The notes under the pieces were generated by a model. It worked only from the letters and a program-made list of their open reading frames with translations. It had not been told where the DNA came from and made no database searches. This document shows positions 46,074 through 55,908 of a stretch of DNA of 64,000 nt, in pieces (the stretch's first letter is position 1; each line of letters opens with the position of its first letter). Made by a program: the position numbers and the translations under genes. The stretch is from Corynebacterium sp. (lineage in GTDB: Bacteria > Actinomycetota > Actinomycetes > Mycobacteriales > Mycobacteriaceae). The stretch covers positions 44,158-108,157 of the forward strand of contig NZ_JAUNKC010000008.1 in assembly GCF_030532965.1 (NCBI RefSeq), read 5' to 3'.

Positions 46074-46804
46074 TTATCTGTTTTCCCTTCCGCCGATTGT
46101 TCTACTAACTCGATAAGTACGTCCAATACCTCTTCAAGACTTAAATCCGATGTATCGATTACAACGGCGTCTTCCGCGGGCCGTAGCGGGTTCAATGGCC
46201 GGGAGGAATCCAAGGCGTCGCGCCGAACCACATCAGCAAGGACAGATTCATAGATTACATCGCGGCCAGCCGCACGATCCTGTTCGAACCGGCGCCGTGC
46301 TCGAACTTCTGCGGATGCGGTGAGGTAGATCTTCAGGGGCGCGTCGACAAGCACGTTCGTTCCGATATCCCGCCCGTCGACGATGCACCGACCAGCATCG
46401 GCAACAAGTGAACGCTGTAATGCTACGAGGTTTTCCCGAACCTCAGGCACAGCTGACACGGCGGAAACGAAGCGAGTCACGTCTTCATCTCGTATCTCCA
46501 CCGACACATCCGCCCCACCTAGCAACACCGCCTTGGAATCAGGATCATCCGCTACAGAAACCGGAAGGTTTTTCGTTGCTTCAGCGACCGCCGCTGCGTC
46601 ATGCGGATTGATGTCGGAATCCAGTACATGGAGAGTGGCAACTCGATACATCGCTCCCGTGTCGAGGTACTTAGCGCCGAAGTGCTTGGCAACGGCACGG
46701 CAAACAGTCGATTTTCCAGCACCGGATGGGCCGTCTACAGCAACGATGAGGCCACCATCGGTGTTTTCCAAGGCCCTTGCAGAAGAGTTTGTGATTGTTG
46801 TCAT
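46070..46804 (-). CDS. cmk: Cytidylate kinase
   Basis: This 244-residue CMP/dCMP kinase has a P-loop ([18 protein letters not shown]) near residue 26, [11 protein letters not shown] for nucleotide binding and [12 protein letters not shown] as the lid-region block. It overlaps der (ATGA) and touches rluB (TAATG), so rluB-cmk-der is one unit, as in M. tuberculosis Rv1711-Rv1713. Confidence 0.96.
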   Translation of the reverse strand: MTTITNSSARALENTDGGLIVAVDGPSGAGKSTVCRAVAKHFGAKYLDTGAMYRVATLHVLDSDINPHDAAAVAEATKNLPVSVADDPDSKAVLLGGADVSVEIRDEDVTRFVSAVSAVPEVRENLVALQRSLVADAGRCIVDGRDIGTNVLVDAPLKIYLTASAEVRARRRFEQDRAAGRDVIYESVLADVVRRDALDSSRPLNPLRPAEDAVVIDTSDLSLEEVLDVLIELVEQSAEGKTDK

Positions 46805-47760
46805 TACATCTCCACCACCTTATACAGGCTTGTTAATTCGCTGTCGTTGAGCGCTCGAATGGTGCCGGGTTTCTGCTCCCCAAGTTGGACCGTGTGTAGT
46901 TTCGTACGAACCAAACGCTGAACGGGATAACCAGCTGCCTTGAGCATCCGCCGCACAATATGCTTGCGGCCCTCATGCAGTTCAACCCGAACTAAGGACT
47001 TTCCCTGATGAATGTCAATAAGCTGGACGTAATCAGCCTTGGCAATTCCGTCGTCCAATTCAATGCCGTCCCGCAATTGGCGAACGATGTTTTTATCAAC
47101 TTCGCCCAATACGGTAGCCAAGTATGTCTTGGAAACCTCGTATTTAGGATGCATCAATCTGTTTGCTAATTCGCCGTCATTGGTCAGAAGAATTAAGCCT
47201 TCGGTGTCAGCATCCAATCGTCCCACATGGAACAACCGTTGTCCTGCGATTACTCGTTCGGAGACCAAATCGCCGATACATGGCCGCCCCAGCTCATCGT
47301 TCATCGTCGAATGAATTCCGCGTGGCTTATTCAACACGAAATACTGGAAGTTTTCGTTGACATTGACCCGCACACCATCGACACGAATGACATCGGTACT
47401 TGGATCAACCCGTACTCCCTGCTGCCGGATCTTTTTCCCATTTACTTCCACGCGACCGGCATCGATGAGGATTTCCGCGTGACGACGAGATGCGACACCG
47501 GCTTGCGCTAATACCTTCTGCAGCCGAATCCCCTCGGATTTCTCGGAATGCCCAGGAAAACTGTCGGATTCAGGCGCGCGGCGCTCAGAAACATACTGTT
47601 TTCGTGCCGGACGAGCGTTTGAAATGAGGATGTCCGTCGAACGTTGTTTTTTCTGCTTGGCGGGCTTACTAGCCCCTTGCTTTTTTCGGGCGTTTTTGCC
47701 TTGAGTTTTGCGGCTACGGTTGCCTTCCGGTGTGCCATCACGGCGAGCGGGTGGAGTCAC
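46804..47760 (-). CDS. rluB: Ribosomal large subunit pseudouridine synthase RluB
   Basis: This 318-residue RsuA/RluB-type enzyme acts on 23S rRNA in the peptidyl-transferase region. The N-terminal 75 residues are a basic Lys/Arg extension. An S4 domain (RLQKVLAQAGVASRRHAE) and catalytic Asp in GRLDADTEGLILLTNDGE follow, then KTYLATV. The frame runs upstream to a TTG at 47775; GTG 47760 is preferred because AGGA lies six bases ahead. Confidence 0.94.
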   Translation of the reverse strand: MTPPARRDGTPEGNRSRKTQGKNARKKQGASKPAKQKKQRSTDILISNARPARKQYVSERRAPESDSFPGHSEKSEGIRLQKVLAQAGVASRRHAEILIDAGRVEVNGKKIRQQGVRVDPSTDVIRVDGVRVNVNENFQYFVLNKPRGIHSTMNDELGRPCIGDLVSERVIAGQRLFHVGRLDADTEGLILLTNDGELANRLMHPKYEVSKTYLATVLGEVDKNIVRQLRDGIELDDGIAKADYVQLIDIHQGKSLVRVELHEGRKHIVRRMLKAAGYPVQRLVRTKLHTVQLGEQKPGTIRALNDSELTSLYKVVEM

Positions 47761-47888
47761 TATGCTTCCTATCAAATGAAATATGCGGTTATAAACACGA
47801 TTACTTTAGTCTACGTGACGCAGAAAAGCTAAAGCCACTAGCGGACCCGAGCCGCAGTTGTTGGAGTTATAGACGATGCCAGTAACAA

Positions 47889-48458
47889 CTACGGCAGCTC
47901 AAACTCGTCTATGGAATCGATTTCTGGAAGCAGAGGTGCCAGATCCGGCAGCCGCTCAAGCGAATCTATGCCTAGTAGTTCTAAAAATAGCTCTGTCGTT
48001 TCGTATCGGTGCGCACCTGAAATCGGTTCCGTATCGACCTCACGGATTAACCCTCGTAACGCAAGCGTCCGCATCACTCCGTCAACGTTGACGCCTCGAA
48101 CAGCAGATACTTGAGCCCGTGTTGCAGGTTGGCGATAGGCAACGACTGCGAGAGTTTCTAATGCCGCACGGGAAAGTTTCGATTGAGTGCCATCAAGTAA
48201 AAACTTCTCAACTACTGGCGCATTTGATTGCCGGGTATAAAGACGCCACCCTTCGGAGGTTTCCCGCAGATCCATCCCGCTCCCCCGATCATCGAGTTCC
48301 TTCTGAATGCTGCGAAGTTGGTTCAGTACAGTTTCCGGCTGGCTTTCCGTAGCAGTTGCCAGCGCTGAAACCGTTGCCGGATTATCGATTACTAACAGGA
48401 TGGACTCGAGTTGAGAGCGTAAGGGAGAAATCATCGGCTTTACTGATTCTGTAGACAT
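47889..48458 (-). CDS. scpB: Segregation and condensation protein ScpB
   Basis: This 189-residue winged-helix partner of SMC-ScpA has two winged-helix domains, LRSQLESILLVIDNPATVSAL at the start and KLSRAALETLAVVAYRQPATRAQV in the second. GLIREVDTEPISGAHRYETTELFLELLGI completes the family. It is separated from scpA by the antiporter and bioD-like genes, though scpA and scpB are neighbours in M. tuberculosis. Confidence 0.94.
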   Translation of the reverse strand: MSTESVKPMISPLRSQLESILLVIDNPATVSALATATESQPETVLNQLRSIQKELDDRGSGMDLRETSEGWRLYTRQSNAPVVEKFLLDGTQSKLSRAALETLAVVAYRQPATRAQVSAVRGVNVDGVMRTLALRGLIREVDTEPISGAHRYETTELFLELLGIDSLERLPDLAPLLPEIDSIDEFELP

Positions 48459-48509
48459 AAAAACACGTTTCTTCGGGTTTACTTCAACCGTCAGCTTATC
48501 GCCAACAGA

Positions 48510-50117
48510 TTAGCTACTACGATTGACATCAATATTTTGGTAGTGAGCTCGCTTCGCCTTAGCACCAATGATCTGCCTGTCGACGTCGAAAAGCACCTCA
48601 TCTAAGATCGCCGGATCAACGTTACGCTCACGGCGAGCCGAGAGTAGTTCCTTTTGGGCAGCTTCCAAGGCTTCCAACTGCGTTTCCTGCATGATCGATC
48701 GGATCTGCAGTAGGCGCTCACGCCGCTTTTCTGGTGATAGCCGTTCATCCTCGAAATCCTCAAGGTGAGAAAGCTCATCAAAGCGAGTCATCATCGCCTG
48801 GGCACGACCTTGCCCGATTTCATCCGCGCGGGAAAGGATATGCTCATACGCAACCCGGCGGGCGCGATTTACCAGTTCTTCCCGCGCAAGATCGCCAAAC
48901 GCATCTGGCCCGGCATCCAACGACAGACGTTTCATCAACCACGGCAGCGTTAGCCCAGGAAGGACCATGGTGATAAAAACGACGACTAAAGCGATGACTG
49001 GTAGTTCGTGATACAGACCGAAACCCGAGGTAACCGGGATAGATAAAACCAACGCTAAGGTCACCAACCCCCGCATGCCAGCCCATGTTAGTAACAACAC
49101 TTCCTGCAATCGGAGTGGAGCACCGCACCGGCGATTGAAATGTTTATTTACGCGGTAAATCGCCAAGAACCACAAGCCACGAACCGCAATCGCTACCAAC
49201 GAAAGTACGAGACCAAGCCACACGGCATTCCACAAATCGGAACCCACTTCGACAATGGCATCTCGCACCATGATCCCAATCAAGCCAAAGGCCACACCGG
49301 TGAACAGCATTTCGACTATTTCCCAAAAGGCCGTACCAGACAACCGGTCCTCAGCCTCAACATCCACCCGGGAATTAAACTCAATCGCAGCGATGACGAT
49401 AGCTACCACACCAGATGCATGGAATGCCTCAGCGGCAAGAAAAGTCGCAAACGGAATAACCCACGTGAATGCATTACGTGCAACCGAAGACGTCATCCAG
49501 CCGGTAAGCCATGCCGCCGAAATGCCAATCAGCCAGCCGATCAAGATCGCAACCCCTGTGGAGTATATGAAGGTCAAAATCGCCTGCCACCACGTCACCG
49601 AATTCCCTTGAACCAATACACTCAGGCCCAGGTTAAATACAAGAATTGACGCCGCGTCATTGAACAGACCCTCAGTTTGTAATGTATTTGTCAACCGACG
49701 GGGAACACCTGCTGGCTCGGCAACGGCATCCACCGCAACTGGGTCAGGTGGGGAAACCGCAGCCCCGATAACAATTGCTCCAGCCAACGACAACGCCGGA
49801 ACCAAAAGATATGCAGTGACGCCTACTGCGAATGCCGTCACCAGCACCAACAACACCGACAACAACATTATCGAGCGCCAATGGTGCCGAATTTGAGCCC
49901 ACGACGTTCGGCGCGCCAGCGCCCACAACAACGGAGGAATAAACACCGGCAGCATCAACTCACTATCTATGTGGACCTGCGGTATACCCGGAATAAAAAT
50001 GGCACCTGCTGCGAGGATAGTCAGCAAAACGGGCCAAGGAAGTCCCCACCGGTCACCAATAGCAACCATTATTACTGTGGCAAATAGCAGCCCAATCAGA
50101 CCTACCATTATTTCCAT
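48510..50117 (-). CDS. Na+/H+ antiporter, CPA1 (NhaP) type
   Basis: This 535-residue protein has about twelve membrane helices with the ion-site motifs SPPDPVAVDAV and TEGLFNDAASILVF. A cytoplasmic C-terminal tail of about 135 residues (from WLMKRLSLDAGPDAFG) follows and is predicted helical. It probably controls pH and Na+. It splits the usual scpA-scpB pair in this genome. A CGTCGAAAAG copy lies at 48584-48593. Confidence 0.92.
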   Translation of the reverse strand: MEIMVGLIGLLFATVIMVAIGDRWGLPWPVLLTILAAGAIFIPGIPQVHIDSELMLPVFIPPLLWALARRTSWAQIRHHWRSIMLLSVLLVLVTAFAVGVTAYLLVPALSLAGAIVIGAAVSPPDPVAVDAVAEPAGVPRRLTNTLQTEGLFNDAASILVFNLGLSVLVQGNSVTWWQAILTFIYSTGVAILIGWLIGISAAWLTGWMTSSVARNAFTWVIPFATFLAAEAFHASGVVAIVIAAIEFNSRVDVEAEDRLSGTAFWEIVEMLFTGVAFGLIGIMVRDAIVEVGSDLWNAVWLGLVLSLVAIAVRGLWFLAIYRVNKHFNRRCGAPLRLQEVLLLTWAGMRGLVTLALVLSIPVTSGFGLYHELPVIALVVVFITMVLPGLTLPWLMKRLSLDAGPDAFGDLAREELVNRARRVAYEHILSRADEIGQGRAQAMMTRFDELSHLEDFEDERLSPEKRRERLLQIRSIMQETQLEALEAAQKELLSARRERNVDPAILDEVLFDVDRQIIGAKAKRAHYQNIDVNRSS

Positions 50118-50237
50118 CGTGTTAGTTCCTTAATGCCATCGGCTAAAAATACATCACGTTATATAAGCGGTTTTAAGTGTAGCTACGAAAGTTCATGTAG
50201 CGCGGTTTTGCATCCGTAAACCGTCGTGAGACGAGCA

Positions 50238-50843
50238 CTACCAATGCTCAGGGAGAAAAATCGTCCGAGTAGCCTGCGCAAACGCTTCCGCACCGAGCGA
50301 ACCAACCCCATCGTTGAGACTTCCCAAAAATGGTACTCCAGTTGCTTTTGACACCTCCATCAGGGTCAATCGAGTGCGCAGATCAGCGCCCGCTGGTAAT
50401 TTGCCACCCAATAATCCTTCCACTCGTGCACCGCATGAATGTGCGAACTCCACAGCAGCGACAGCGAGATCCACCGCCCCTGGATCCATGCCAGATACCA
50501 CCACGAGAGGTGCATCCAGATGATGCGCAATATGGGCTATCGTATCCGCGCCGCGTAGCGGCACGCTTAACCCTCCAGAGCCTTCAACGACAACAGTTCG
50601 CCCTGCTTGAACTAGCTCATTGACACGTCCAAGCGGATCTGGGTCATCCGAAAAATCTGCACCAGAAATACCCGTCAGTTTTCTGATCGTTCCGATATCC
50701 AGTTGCGCATGCGGTTTCTGCAAGCGCGCTACCTTGACTGGAATGACATTTCGACCCCGATCCTGCAAAACCCGAACGATTGCTGCAGCTGCGGTAGTCT
50801 TTCCAACCCCTGATGCCAAACCAGACACCACAATTATCCCCAT
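50238..50843 (-). CDS. bioD: Dethiobiotin synthetase-like protein
   Basis: This 201-residue P-loop protein has SGLASGVGKTTAAAAI as Walker A and VVVEGSGGLSVPLRG in place of the EGAGG block. A C-terminal GVPFLGSLNDGVG resembles BioD. The usual KPVQTG segment reads VKVARLQKPHA, so substrate specificity is not certain. The frame is open 53 residues upstream of the ATG at 50843, but that part is unlike the family. No other bio gene is near. Confidence 0.75.
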   Translation of the reverse strand: MGIIVVSGLASGVGKTTAAAAIVRVLQDRGRNVIPVKVARLQKPHAQLDIGTIRKLTGISGADFSDDPDPLGRVNELVQAGRTVVVEGSGGLSVPLRGADTIAHIAHHLDAPLVVVSGMDPGAVDLAVAAVEFAHSCGARVEGLLGGKLPAGADLRTRLTLMEVSKATGVPFLGSLNDGVGSLGAEAFAQATRTIFLPEHW

Positions 50844-50958
50844 GAATCGCTCCGCACTATCAACCAAGCCACACCATTGACATTCATCAGCTTGAACCGG
50901 GCTATTGTCACTTTCAATCTTATAATTACCGCAGGCGAATACGAGAATCGCACCCAAC

Positions 50959-51837
50959 CTATTCCCAATTGCTAGCCGCAACAACTGCTGGATCGACTTC
51001 AAGCCCCGTCCATTTCACCCGAAGCTCCCCCAAGGACTCTTCCTGTTCAATGCCGATAGCTTGTGCCTTGTATAACTCCAGCAGAGCAAGAAACCGCCCG
51101 ACAACCTGCATCGAGGCCGTGCAGTCCCTCGTTAATGCGTTGAAATTTAACCAGTTATGCGGCCCCATCAGCCGCAACAGATCAAGGATTTTACCCGCCT
51201 GTTCCGGCACCGAAACTGGGACGTTGTGGATATGGTCAACCCCGACAACCTCGGGCGGCTTCGGTCGAAAAACCCCAGCCGCTACATGCGCAAAACTAGC
51301 CGGGTTATGGCCGATAGTGATAGGCGGAAGCAAATCAACAAATTGCTCTTCCATACCAACTGCCCGCGGATACCGAGCCTGAGCCTGAGTCTGCCACCTA
51401 GCAAACAGATCCGCGACCTGTTTATACGCTTTGTATTGGAGCAAGCGAGCAAAGAGAAGATCACGCGTTTCCAACAGCGCTAAATCCTCTTCACTGTCTA
51501 CTTCGCCCCGCGGAACCAACCGAGCAGCTTTCAAATCTAATAGCGTCGCCGCAACAACAAGGAATTCCGTTACTTCATCTAAATCAGCAGATTCGCCAAG
51601 CGCCTTAGTGTAGGCCACAAAATCGTCAGTAACCTGAGCCAACGCCACGTCAGTAATGTCCAACTTTTTGGCAGAAATCAGTTGCAGCAACAGGTCAAAT
51701 GGCCCTTCGAAGTTATTGAGAACTATCCGAAAGCCTGTTATTTCCGGCTGTTCAGGGGCAGAATCCGACGTATCACGAAAAACCGAATCAGTAACATCGA
51801 TACCTTCATCGGAAAAATTTCCTGCACCTAAATCCAT
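50959..51837 (-). CDS. scpA: Segregation and condensation protein ScpA
   Basis: This 292-residue kleisin links the SMC heads. FRIVLNNFEGPFDLLLQLISAKKLDITDVAL is the N-terminal kleisin motif. TEFLVVAATLLDLKAARLVPRG follows, and a winged helix at the C-terminus (FLALLELYKAQAIGIEQEESLGELRVKW) binds the SMC cap. It starts 24 bases after the ParA-like gene, in the same operon direction. Confidence 0.95.
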   Translation of the reverse strand: MDLGAGNFSDEGIDVTDSVFRDTSDSAPEQPEITGFRIVLNNFEGPFDLLLQLISAKKLDITDVALAQVTDDFVAYTKALGESADLDEVTEFLVVAATLLDLKAARLVPRGEVDSEEDLALLETRDLLFARLLQYKAYKQVADLFARWQTQAQARYPRAVGMEEQFVDLLPPITIGHNPASFAHVAAGVFRPKPPEVVGVDHIHNVPVSVPEQAGKILDLLRLMGPHNWLNFNALTRDCTASMQVVGRFLALLELYKAQAIGIEQEESLGELRVKWTGLEVDPAVVAASNWE

Positions 51838-51861
51838 AATCCTATGTGGCTTTCGGATCCC

Positions 51862-52734
51862 CTATCCGTCCGTCCGTTCTAATACTTCCCGAGCAAGTTG
51901 GCGATACTGTTGCGCGCCAGGTGATGAAGGCGCCCACATAATGATGGGTTCGCCAGCCACCGATGTTTCCGGAAAACGAACGGTACGAGTGATAACCGTG
52001 TCAAAAACCAATTCATTGAAGACTTCGACAACGCGGGACATAACCTCACGGGCATGAGAGGTTCGGCGATCAAACATCGTCACCAAGATACCGACAATTT
52101 CGAGATTGAAGTTGAGTCGATCACGTACTTTTTCGACTGTGTCTGTTAGTAGCGCCAATCCCCGGAGAGAGAAGTATTCACATTCCATAGGAATGAGCAC
52201 GCCATGGGAGCAGGCCAGCGCATTGACTGTCAATAGACCTAAGGATGGCTGACAGTCCAAGATAATGAAGTCGTAGTCTTTCATGACTGGCCGCAACGCC
52301 CGGGCAAGGGTCTGCTCGCGCCCAACCTCGTTAACCAATTGGATTTCCGCGGCAGACAGATCAATATTTGCGGGTACCAAATCGAGACCAGGTACACCGG
52401 TTTTGTGAATCGCGTTATGGATCGATGTACTCGGATCTACCAGCAAGTTATAGACAGTCAAGTCCAATTCGTTGTAAGCAACCCCCAAACCAGCCGAGAG
52501 CGCGCCTTGTGGATCTAAATCCACCAATAGGACTTTACGGCCTGCTTCCGCCAAACAGGCACCAAGGTTAATCGTCGAAGTGGTTTTGCCAACGCCGCCC
52601 TTTTGGTTACACATGCTGATTATCTTCGCTGGGCCATGGTGGTCGAGAGGTCGTGGCTCTGGGAATTCACGTAACGGGCGACCGGTTAAGCCGATCTCCT
52701 GCTCGGGGGTTTCCTTTTTGCCCGAGTTTTTCAT
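51862..52734 (-). CDS. pldP: ParA-like ATPase (PldP type)
   Basis: This 290-residue ParA/Soj ATPase has a deviant Walker A (CNQKGGVGKTTSTINLG) about residue 43, Walker A' (VLLVDLDPQG) and FIILDCQPSLGLLTVNAL. A variable 36-residue N-terminus precedes the fold. No parB or parS site lies beside it, and its place ahead of scpA corresponds to the orphan C. glutamicum ParA-like protein that affects division (PldP). Its 5' leader holds a repeat copy at 52783-52792. Confidence 0.9.
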   Translation of the reverse strand: MKNSGKKETPEQEIGLTGRPLREFPEPRPLDHHGPAKIISMCNQKGGVGKTTSTINLGACLAEAGRKVLLVDLDPQGALSAGLGVAYNELDLTVYNLLVDPSTSIHNAIHKTGVPGLDLVPANIDLSAAEIQLVNEVGREQTLARALRPVMKDYDFIILDCQPSLGLLTVNALACSHGVLIPMECEYFSLRGLALLTDTVEKVRDRLNFNLEIVGILVTMFDRRTSHAREVMSRVVEVFNELVFDTVITRTVRFPETSVAGEPIIMWAPSSPGAQQYRQLAREVLERTDG

Positions 52735-52782
52735 GACAATCCCTCTTCCTTGACTAAGATCGCTGCTTGTTGGTTATTGTAG

Positions 52783-52792
52783 CTTTTCGACG
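52783..52792 (-). repeat. Intergenic copy of the CGTCGAAAAG repeat upstream of pldP
   Basis: An exact 10-mer with the preferred next base C, on the same strand as pldP and about 50 bases ahead of its ATG. No inverted partner is nearby. Confidence 0.8.
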
Positions 52793-52918
52793 TTCCTACA
52801 ACCATGTTGACATACCGACGTCTAGTGGATTGAATGACACGGTTGTAATTCTTCAGGTCAACTCGTGTGAAAGTTTAGCGCGAATACGTCGGAGAAATGG
52901 CAGTCGCCATATGGTCAA

Positions 52919-52958
52919 GCCCCCAGCCTTTAACTATCAAGTCAAATACGCTGGGGGC
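52919..52958 (-). terminator. Hairpin after the secreted-protein gene
   Basis: A perfect 9-bp G+C-rich inverted repeat (52919-52927 with 52950-52958) with a 22-base loop, 30 bases downstream of the 52988-53989 gene on its strand. The T run is weak. Confidence 0.6.
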
Positions 52959-52987
52959 CTGGTTTACAGAGTACTGTCGCGGAAGTT

Positions 52988-53989
52988 TTAGCGACGAATG
53001 AACTTGTTAACAAAGTGAGCGAAACCGCCAATGGTTGCAAGCAATGCGCCAACAACGATCACCGCGATAGCAGCAATACCTGCAATAATGCCAGTGCGTG
53101 CTTGCTTAGGCAGTTTACTGTTGTCGGAGGAAAGCTGCTCTTTGCCAATTCCGGCAAGGGTCGAAGATCCGTTCTTCGCAATGGACGACAGGTTGCCCAG
53201 GCCAACTGCAGTGTGGCCCTTTTCCCGCTCTGGGTCGCGACCTTCCTTGTTCTTGCAGCCAGTGAAGGAATCGGAGTGGGTTACCCGAATGAATACCTTG
53301 ACAACCTTCTTCGCCTTAGCAGCTGCATCCTGCTTACCGGAGTCGGAATCAGTTGCAGGAGCTGCAGCTACATCCGATCCAGCTGCAGCAGGTGCTGCAT
53401 CGGAATGCGTTGCTGCAGATGCTGCGCCATCGGCACCAGCGGCTTCGCCATCCTTCTGGGAACCTTCAGCTTCGCTACCAGCCTTGTCACCAGCCTCTTC
53501 GGCAGGCGCTTTCGGTGCGTCTGGCTGTACTTCCGGCGCATCTTCGGTACCGATGATTTCAATGTAGAACGGGTTGTCTGGCTTAGCTTTGAAATCCACC
53601 GAGATTTTACGCTCGGACTCATTCAGCTTAAATTCCGCGTTTTCAATCAAGTTGCCATCAACGTCAATGACACGGAACTCAAGACCATCGAGAATTCGGG
53701 CGATTCCGTCGACCGACTTCACGCCAAGTCCGGTGACCAAGGAAGCAAGGTCCCGAACACCGAGGTTGATGGTTACACCAGTATCGGTAGCCTGAACCCG
53801 ATCTTTTCCAACAACGAAGAACGTTGCGTTGGTGTTGTCGATTGGCTCGGCAGGCTGGCGATTTGGAAGGCACTGAACCTGAGCACCAGGTGCTACAGCT
53901 TCTTGGGCTTGTACAACTACGACGCTTGACGACGTTGCGACAGCAGCGGAAAGTGCAATAGCCATAAGTTGGCGACGCTTGGTGGACAT
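52988..53989 (-). CDS. Secreted protein with low-complexity linker and C-terminal anchor
   Basis: This 333-residue exported protein of unknown function has a signal peptide (MSTKRRQLMAIALSAAVATS, cleavage probably after VQAQ). An N-terminal beta-rich domain of about 130 residues follows, with the two cysteines C39 and one near residue 245 (FTGCKNKEG). Next come an Ala/Glu/Asp/Gly-rich linker (about 155-225) and a second small domain. A C-terminal helix (GIIAGIAAIAVIVVGALLA) ends in a basic RR tail, like a membrane anchor. It resembles the 2383-2784 product in layout. It sits between xerD and pldP. Confidence 0.82.
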   Translation of the reverse strand: MSTKRRQLMAIALSAAVATSSSVVVVQAQEAVAPGAQVQCLPNRQPAEPIDNTNATFFVVGKDRVQATDTGVTINLGVRDLASLVTGLGVKSVDGIARILDGLEFRVIDVDGNLIENAEFKLNESERKISVDFKAKPDNPFYIEIIGTEDAPEVQPDAPKAPAEEAGDKAGSEAEGSQKDGEAAGADGAASAATHSDAAPAAAGSDVAAAPATDSDSGKQDAAAKAKKVVKVFIRVTHSDSFTGCKNKEGRDPEREKGHTAVGLGNLSSIAKNGSSTLAGIGKEQLSSDNSKLPKQARTGIIAGIAAIAVIVVGALLATIGGFAHFVNKFIRR

Positions 53990-54316
53990 ACGAATCTCCT
54001 TAAAGAACCCTCAGGACGATCCCAAGGTTACGACACAGTATTTTTATATAGTTCATTAAGCTTCGCAGCTTTTTCGCCTCCGGGGGTGCCGATAAAAAGT
54101 ACACCGCACCCGCCAACTAGCACATAACCTGCGCCCGCACAAGAGCCGTCTATATATTCAACCGGACGGAATTACCCCCATATACATGCAGTAATCATGT
54201 TACTTTCAACAATCGGGCACTTCTCAACTTCGCGCGAACCCCTTCTTGCAAACCCGCTAAAACCGTGCAGGAAAACCTATTTTAAATTTAATCAATTAAA
54301 ATATTTCTTTAACATT
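53990..54316. other. 327-base intergenic region upstream of the secreted-protein gene
   Basis: It must hold the promoter of the minus-strand secreted-protein gene. It is A+T-rich near 54285-54310. No terminator hairpin, RNA motif or repeat copy was found. Confidence 0.45.
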
Positions 54317-55240
54317 TCACGCGCGCGGATGCGCAGTTGCCCACACTGACCGTAAGTTTTCAGCCGTCACATGCGTGTAGATTTGGGTGGTTGTCACCGA
54401 TGAATGCCCCAACAGTTCCTGTACTACACGGACATCTGCACCACCTTCCAACATGTGCGTCGCAAAGCTGTGTCGAAGGGTGTGTGGTGATATGTCCTTC
54501 GTTATTCCTGCACGTTCCGCAGCGGTTTTAATGATTGCCCATGCACTTTGGCGGGACAATGCCCCACCGCGTTTATTGAGGAATAAGCCATGCGACGAGC
54601 CTGTCGCAAGGGCGGGACGACCACGTACTAGATACTGGTCGATTGCGGCACGCGCTAACGAACCAACCGGAACCAACCGTTGTTTATTGCCTTTACCTGT
54701 TATGCGAAGAAACTCTTCGGCAAAATTGAAGTCGTCAACCGAAAGCCCCATCACCTCGCCGATACGGGCCCCGCTTCCATAGAGCAATTCAACCAATGCT
54801 CTGTCACGTAAGTCAGTGGCGCTGGCATGCTCTCCCTGCGGGATAGTCTCAATGAGTTTGGTTACTTCATCAATACTCAGCGTGTCTGGCAAATGACGCC
54901 CAGTACTTGGTGGCGAAACTTCTGAAGCCACATCGATGGATAACTTCCCCTCAGTTAGCCCGAACTTATGCAAACCCCGCACTACTATCAATGCCCGAGC
55001 AACCGAACTTGCTGCCAACGGTTTTCTGCCCTCGGATTCGTCACCTCTGCGAAGATCCGCAACATAGCTTTCGATATGGCTAGAGGTCACAGACTTCAGG
55101 TCATTTATACCAATGGAGTCTAGCCATTTCGTGTATCGATCGAGATCACGTCGATAATTGCTTAAAGTATTTACACTCGCCCCTTTTTCGACGTTTAGGT
55201 GCATGAGCCATTCTGTGGCAAGGTCATTCGGATTAGTCAC
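54317..55240 (-). CDS. xerD: Tyrosine recombinase XerD
   Basis: This 307-residue recombinase resolves chromosome dimers at dif with XerC. It has an N-terminal SAM-like domain ([21 protein letters not shown] is its start region). Catalytic Arg ([12 protein letters not shown]), Lys ([11 protein letters not shown]), [13 protein letters not shown] (LGHSS) and the Tyr nucleophile (TQIYTHV) are all present. It overlaps the Nudix gene by eight bases. The housekeeping context rules against a phage integrase. Confidence 0.95.
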   Translation of the reverse strand: MTNPNDLATEWLMHLNVEKGASVNTLSNYRRDLDRYTKWLDSIGINDLKSVTSSHIESYVADLRRGDESEGRKPLAASSVARALIVVRGLHKFGLTEGKLSIDVASEVSPPSTGRHLPDTLSIDEVTKLIETIPQGEHASATDLRDRALVELLYGSGARIGEVMGLSVDDFNFAEEFLRITGKGNKQRLVPVGSLARAAIDQYLVRGRPALATGSSHGLFLNKRGGALSRQSAWAIIKTAAERAGITKDISPHTLRHSFATHMLEGGADVRVVQELLGHSSVTTTQIYTHVTAENLRSVWATAHPRA

Positions 55241-55886
55241 GAACGACCTGTTTCATATCGCCTAAAAGTCCTTGTGCTTGTCGACGAGCAGCTAGGGCGG
55301 TTGGCCGCAACACGAAATCAGAGTCATATTCTTGGGGCTTAGCATCGCGGCTGATTACGTTATCTGCACACATTATTCCTGCAACAGCGATAAGGTTATG
55401 AATCTGCCCGCTCATCACCATGTCGACCGCTGTCGCAAGTGGTACCCATTCGTTTTCCATATCCAGCTCTTCGTGCTGGCGGTTCGGCCGCTTAACATCA
55501 AATAGATCCGTCGCTAAATAGATCCGAACCGCTTCATCACAAAAACCAGGGCTTGTTATACCATCAACCAAAACGGCCCAGTTTCGTGCACCAATGCCTG
55601 CCTCTTCTTGTAATTCTCGCTGTGCGCACACCAACGGGTCTTCGTTGGCAATGTCGAGTAGACCTGCTGGCAGTTCCCACAACCGAGCATTGACAGCATG
55701 CCGATACTGCCGTACCATCGCAATCTTTGATCCATCGAAGGCAACGATCGCAACGGCTCCAAAGTGTTCCACTATTTCTCGATGACTCGTTGACCCATCT
55801 GGCATCGTGACCTCATCACTTCGAAGTGCCAGAATTGAATTCTCGGCAATGATCTTTGAATCGATTACCTCATATTCGAATGCCAT
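55233..55886 (-). CDS. Nudix hydrolase, ADP-ribose pyrophosphatase type
   Basis: This 217-residue hydrolase has the Nudix box ([15 protein letters not shown] region with GLLDI upstream) and [16 protein letters not shown], as in NudF-type ADP-ribose pyrophosphatases (Rv1700). The ATG at 55886 is chosen over a TTG at 55898, which abuts the AAGGAAGG site. In M. tuberculosis pyrG lies directly upstream; here it is absent between this gene and steB. Confidence 0.92.
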   Translation of the reverse strand: MAFEYEVIDSKIIAENSILALRSDEVTMPDGSTSHREIVEHFGAVAIVAFDGSKIAMVRQYRHAVNARLWELPAGLLDIANEDPLVCAQRELQEEAGIGARNWAVLVDGITSPGFCDEAVRIYLATDLFDVKRPNRQHEELDMENEWVPLATAVDMVMSGQIHNLIAVAGIMCADNVISRDAKPQEYDSDFVLRPTALAARRQAQGLLGDMKQVVRD

Positions 55887-55908
55887 GATGCGGTTCAACC
55901 TTCCTTAT

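Noticed and set aside
54317-55240. Tyrosine recombinase as a prophage or genomic island integrase
   Set aside because: It is in the conserved xerD position of the Rv1701-type block, between housekeeping genes, with no att repeats or phage genes.
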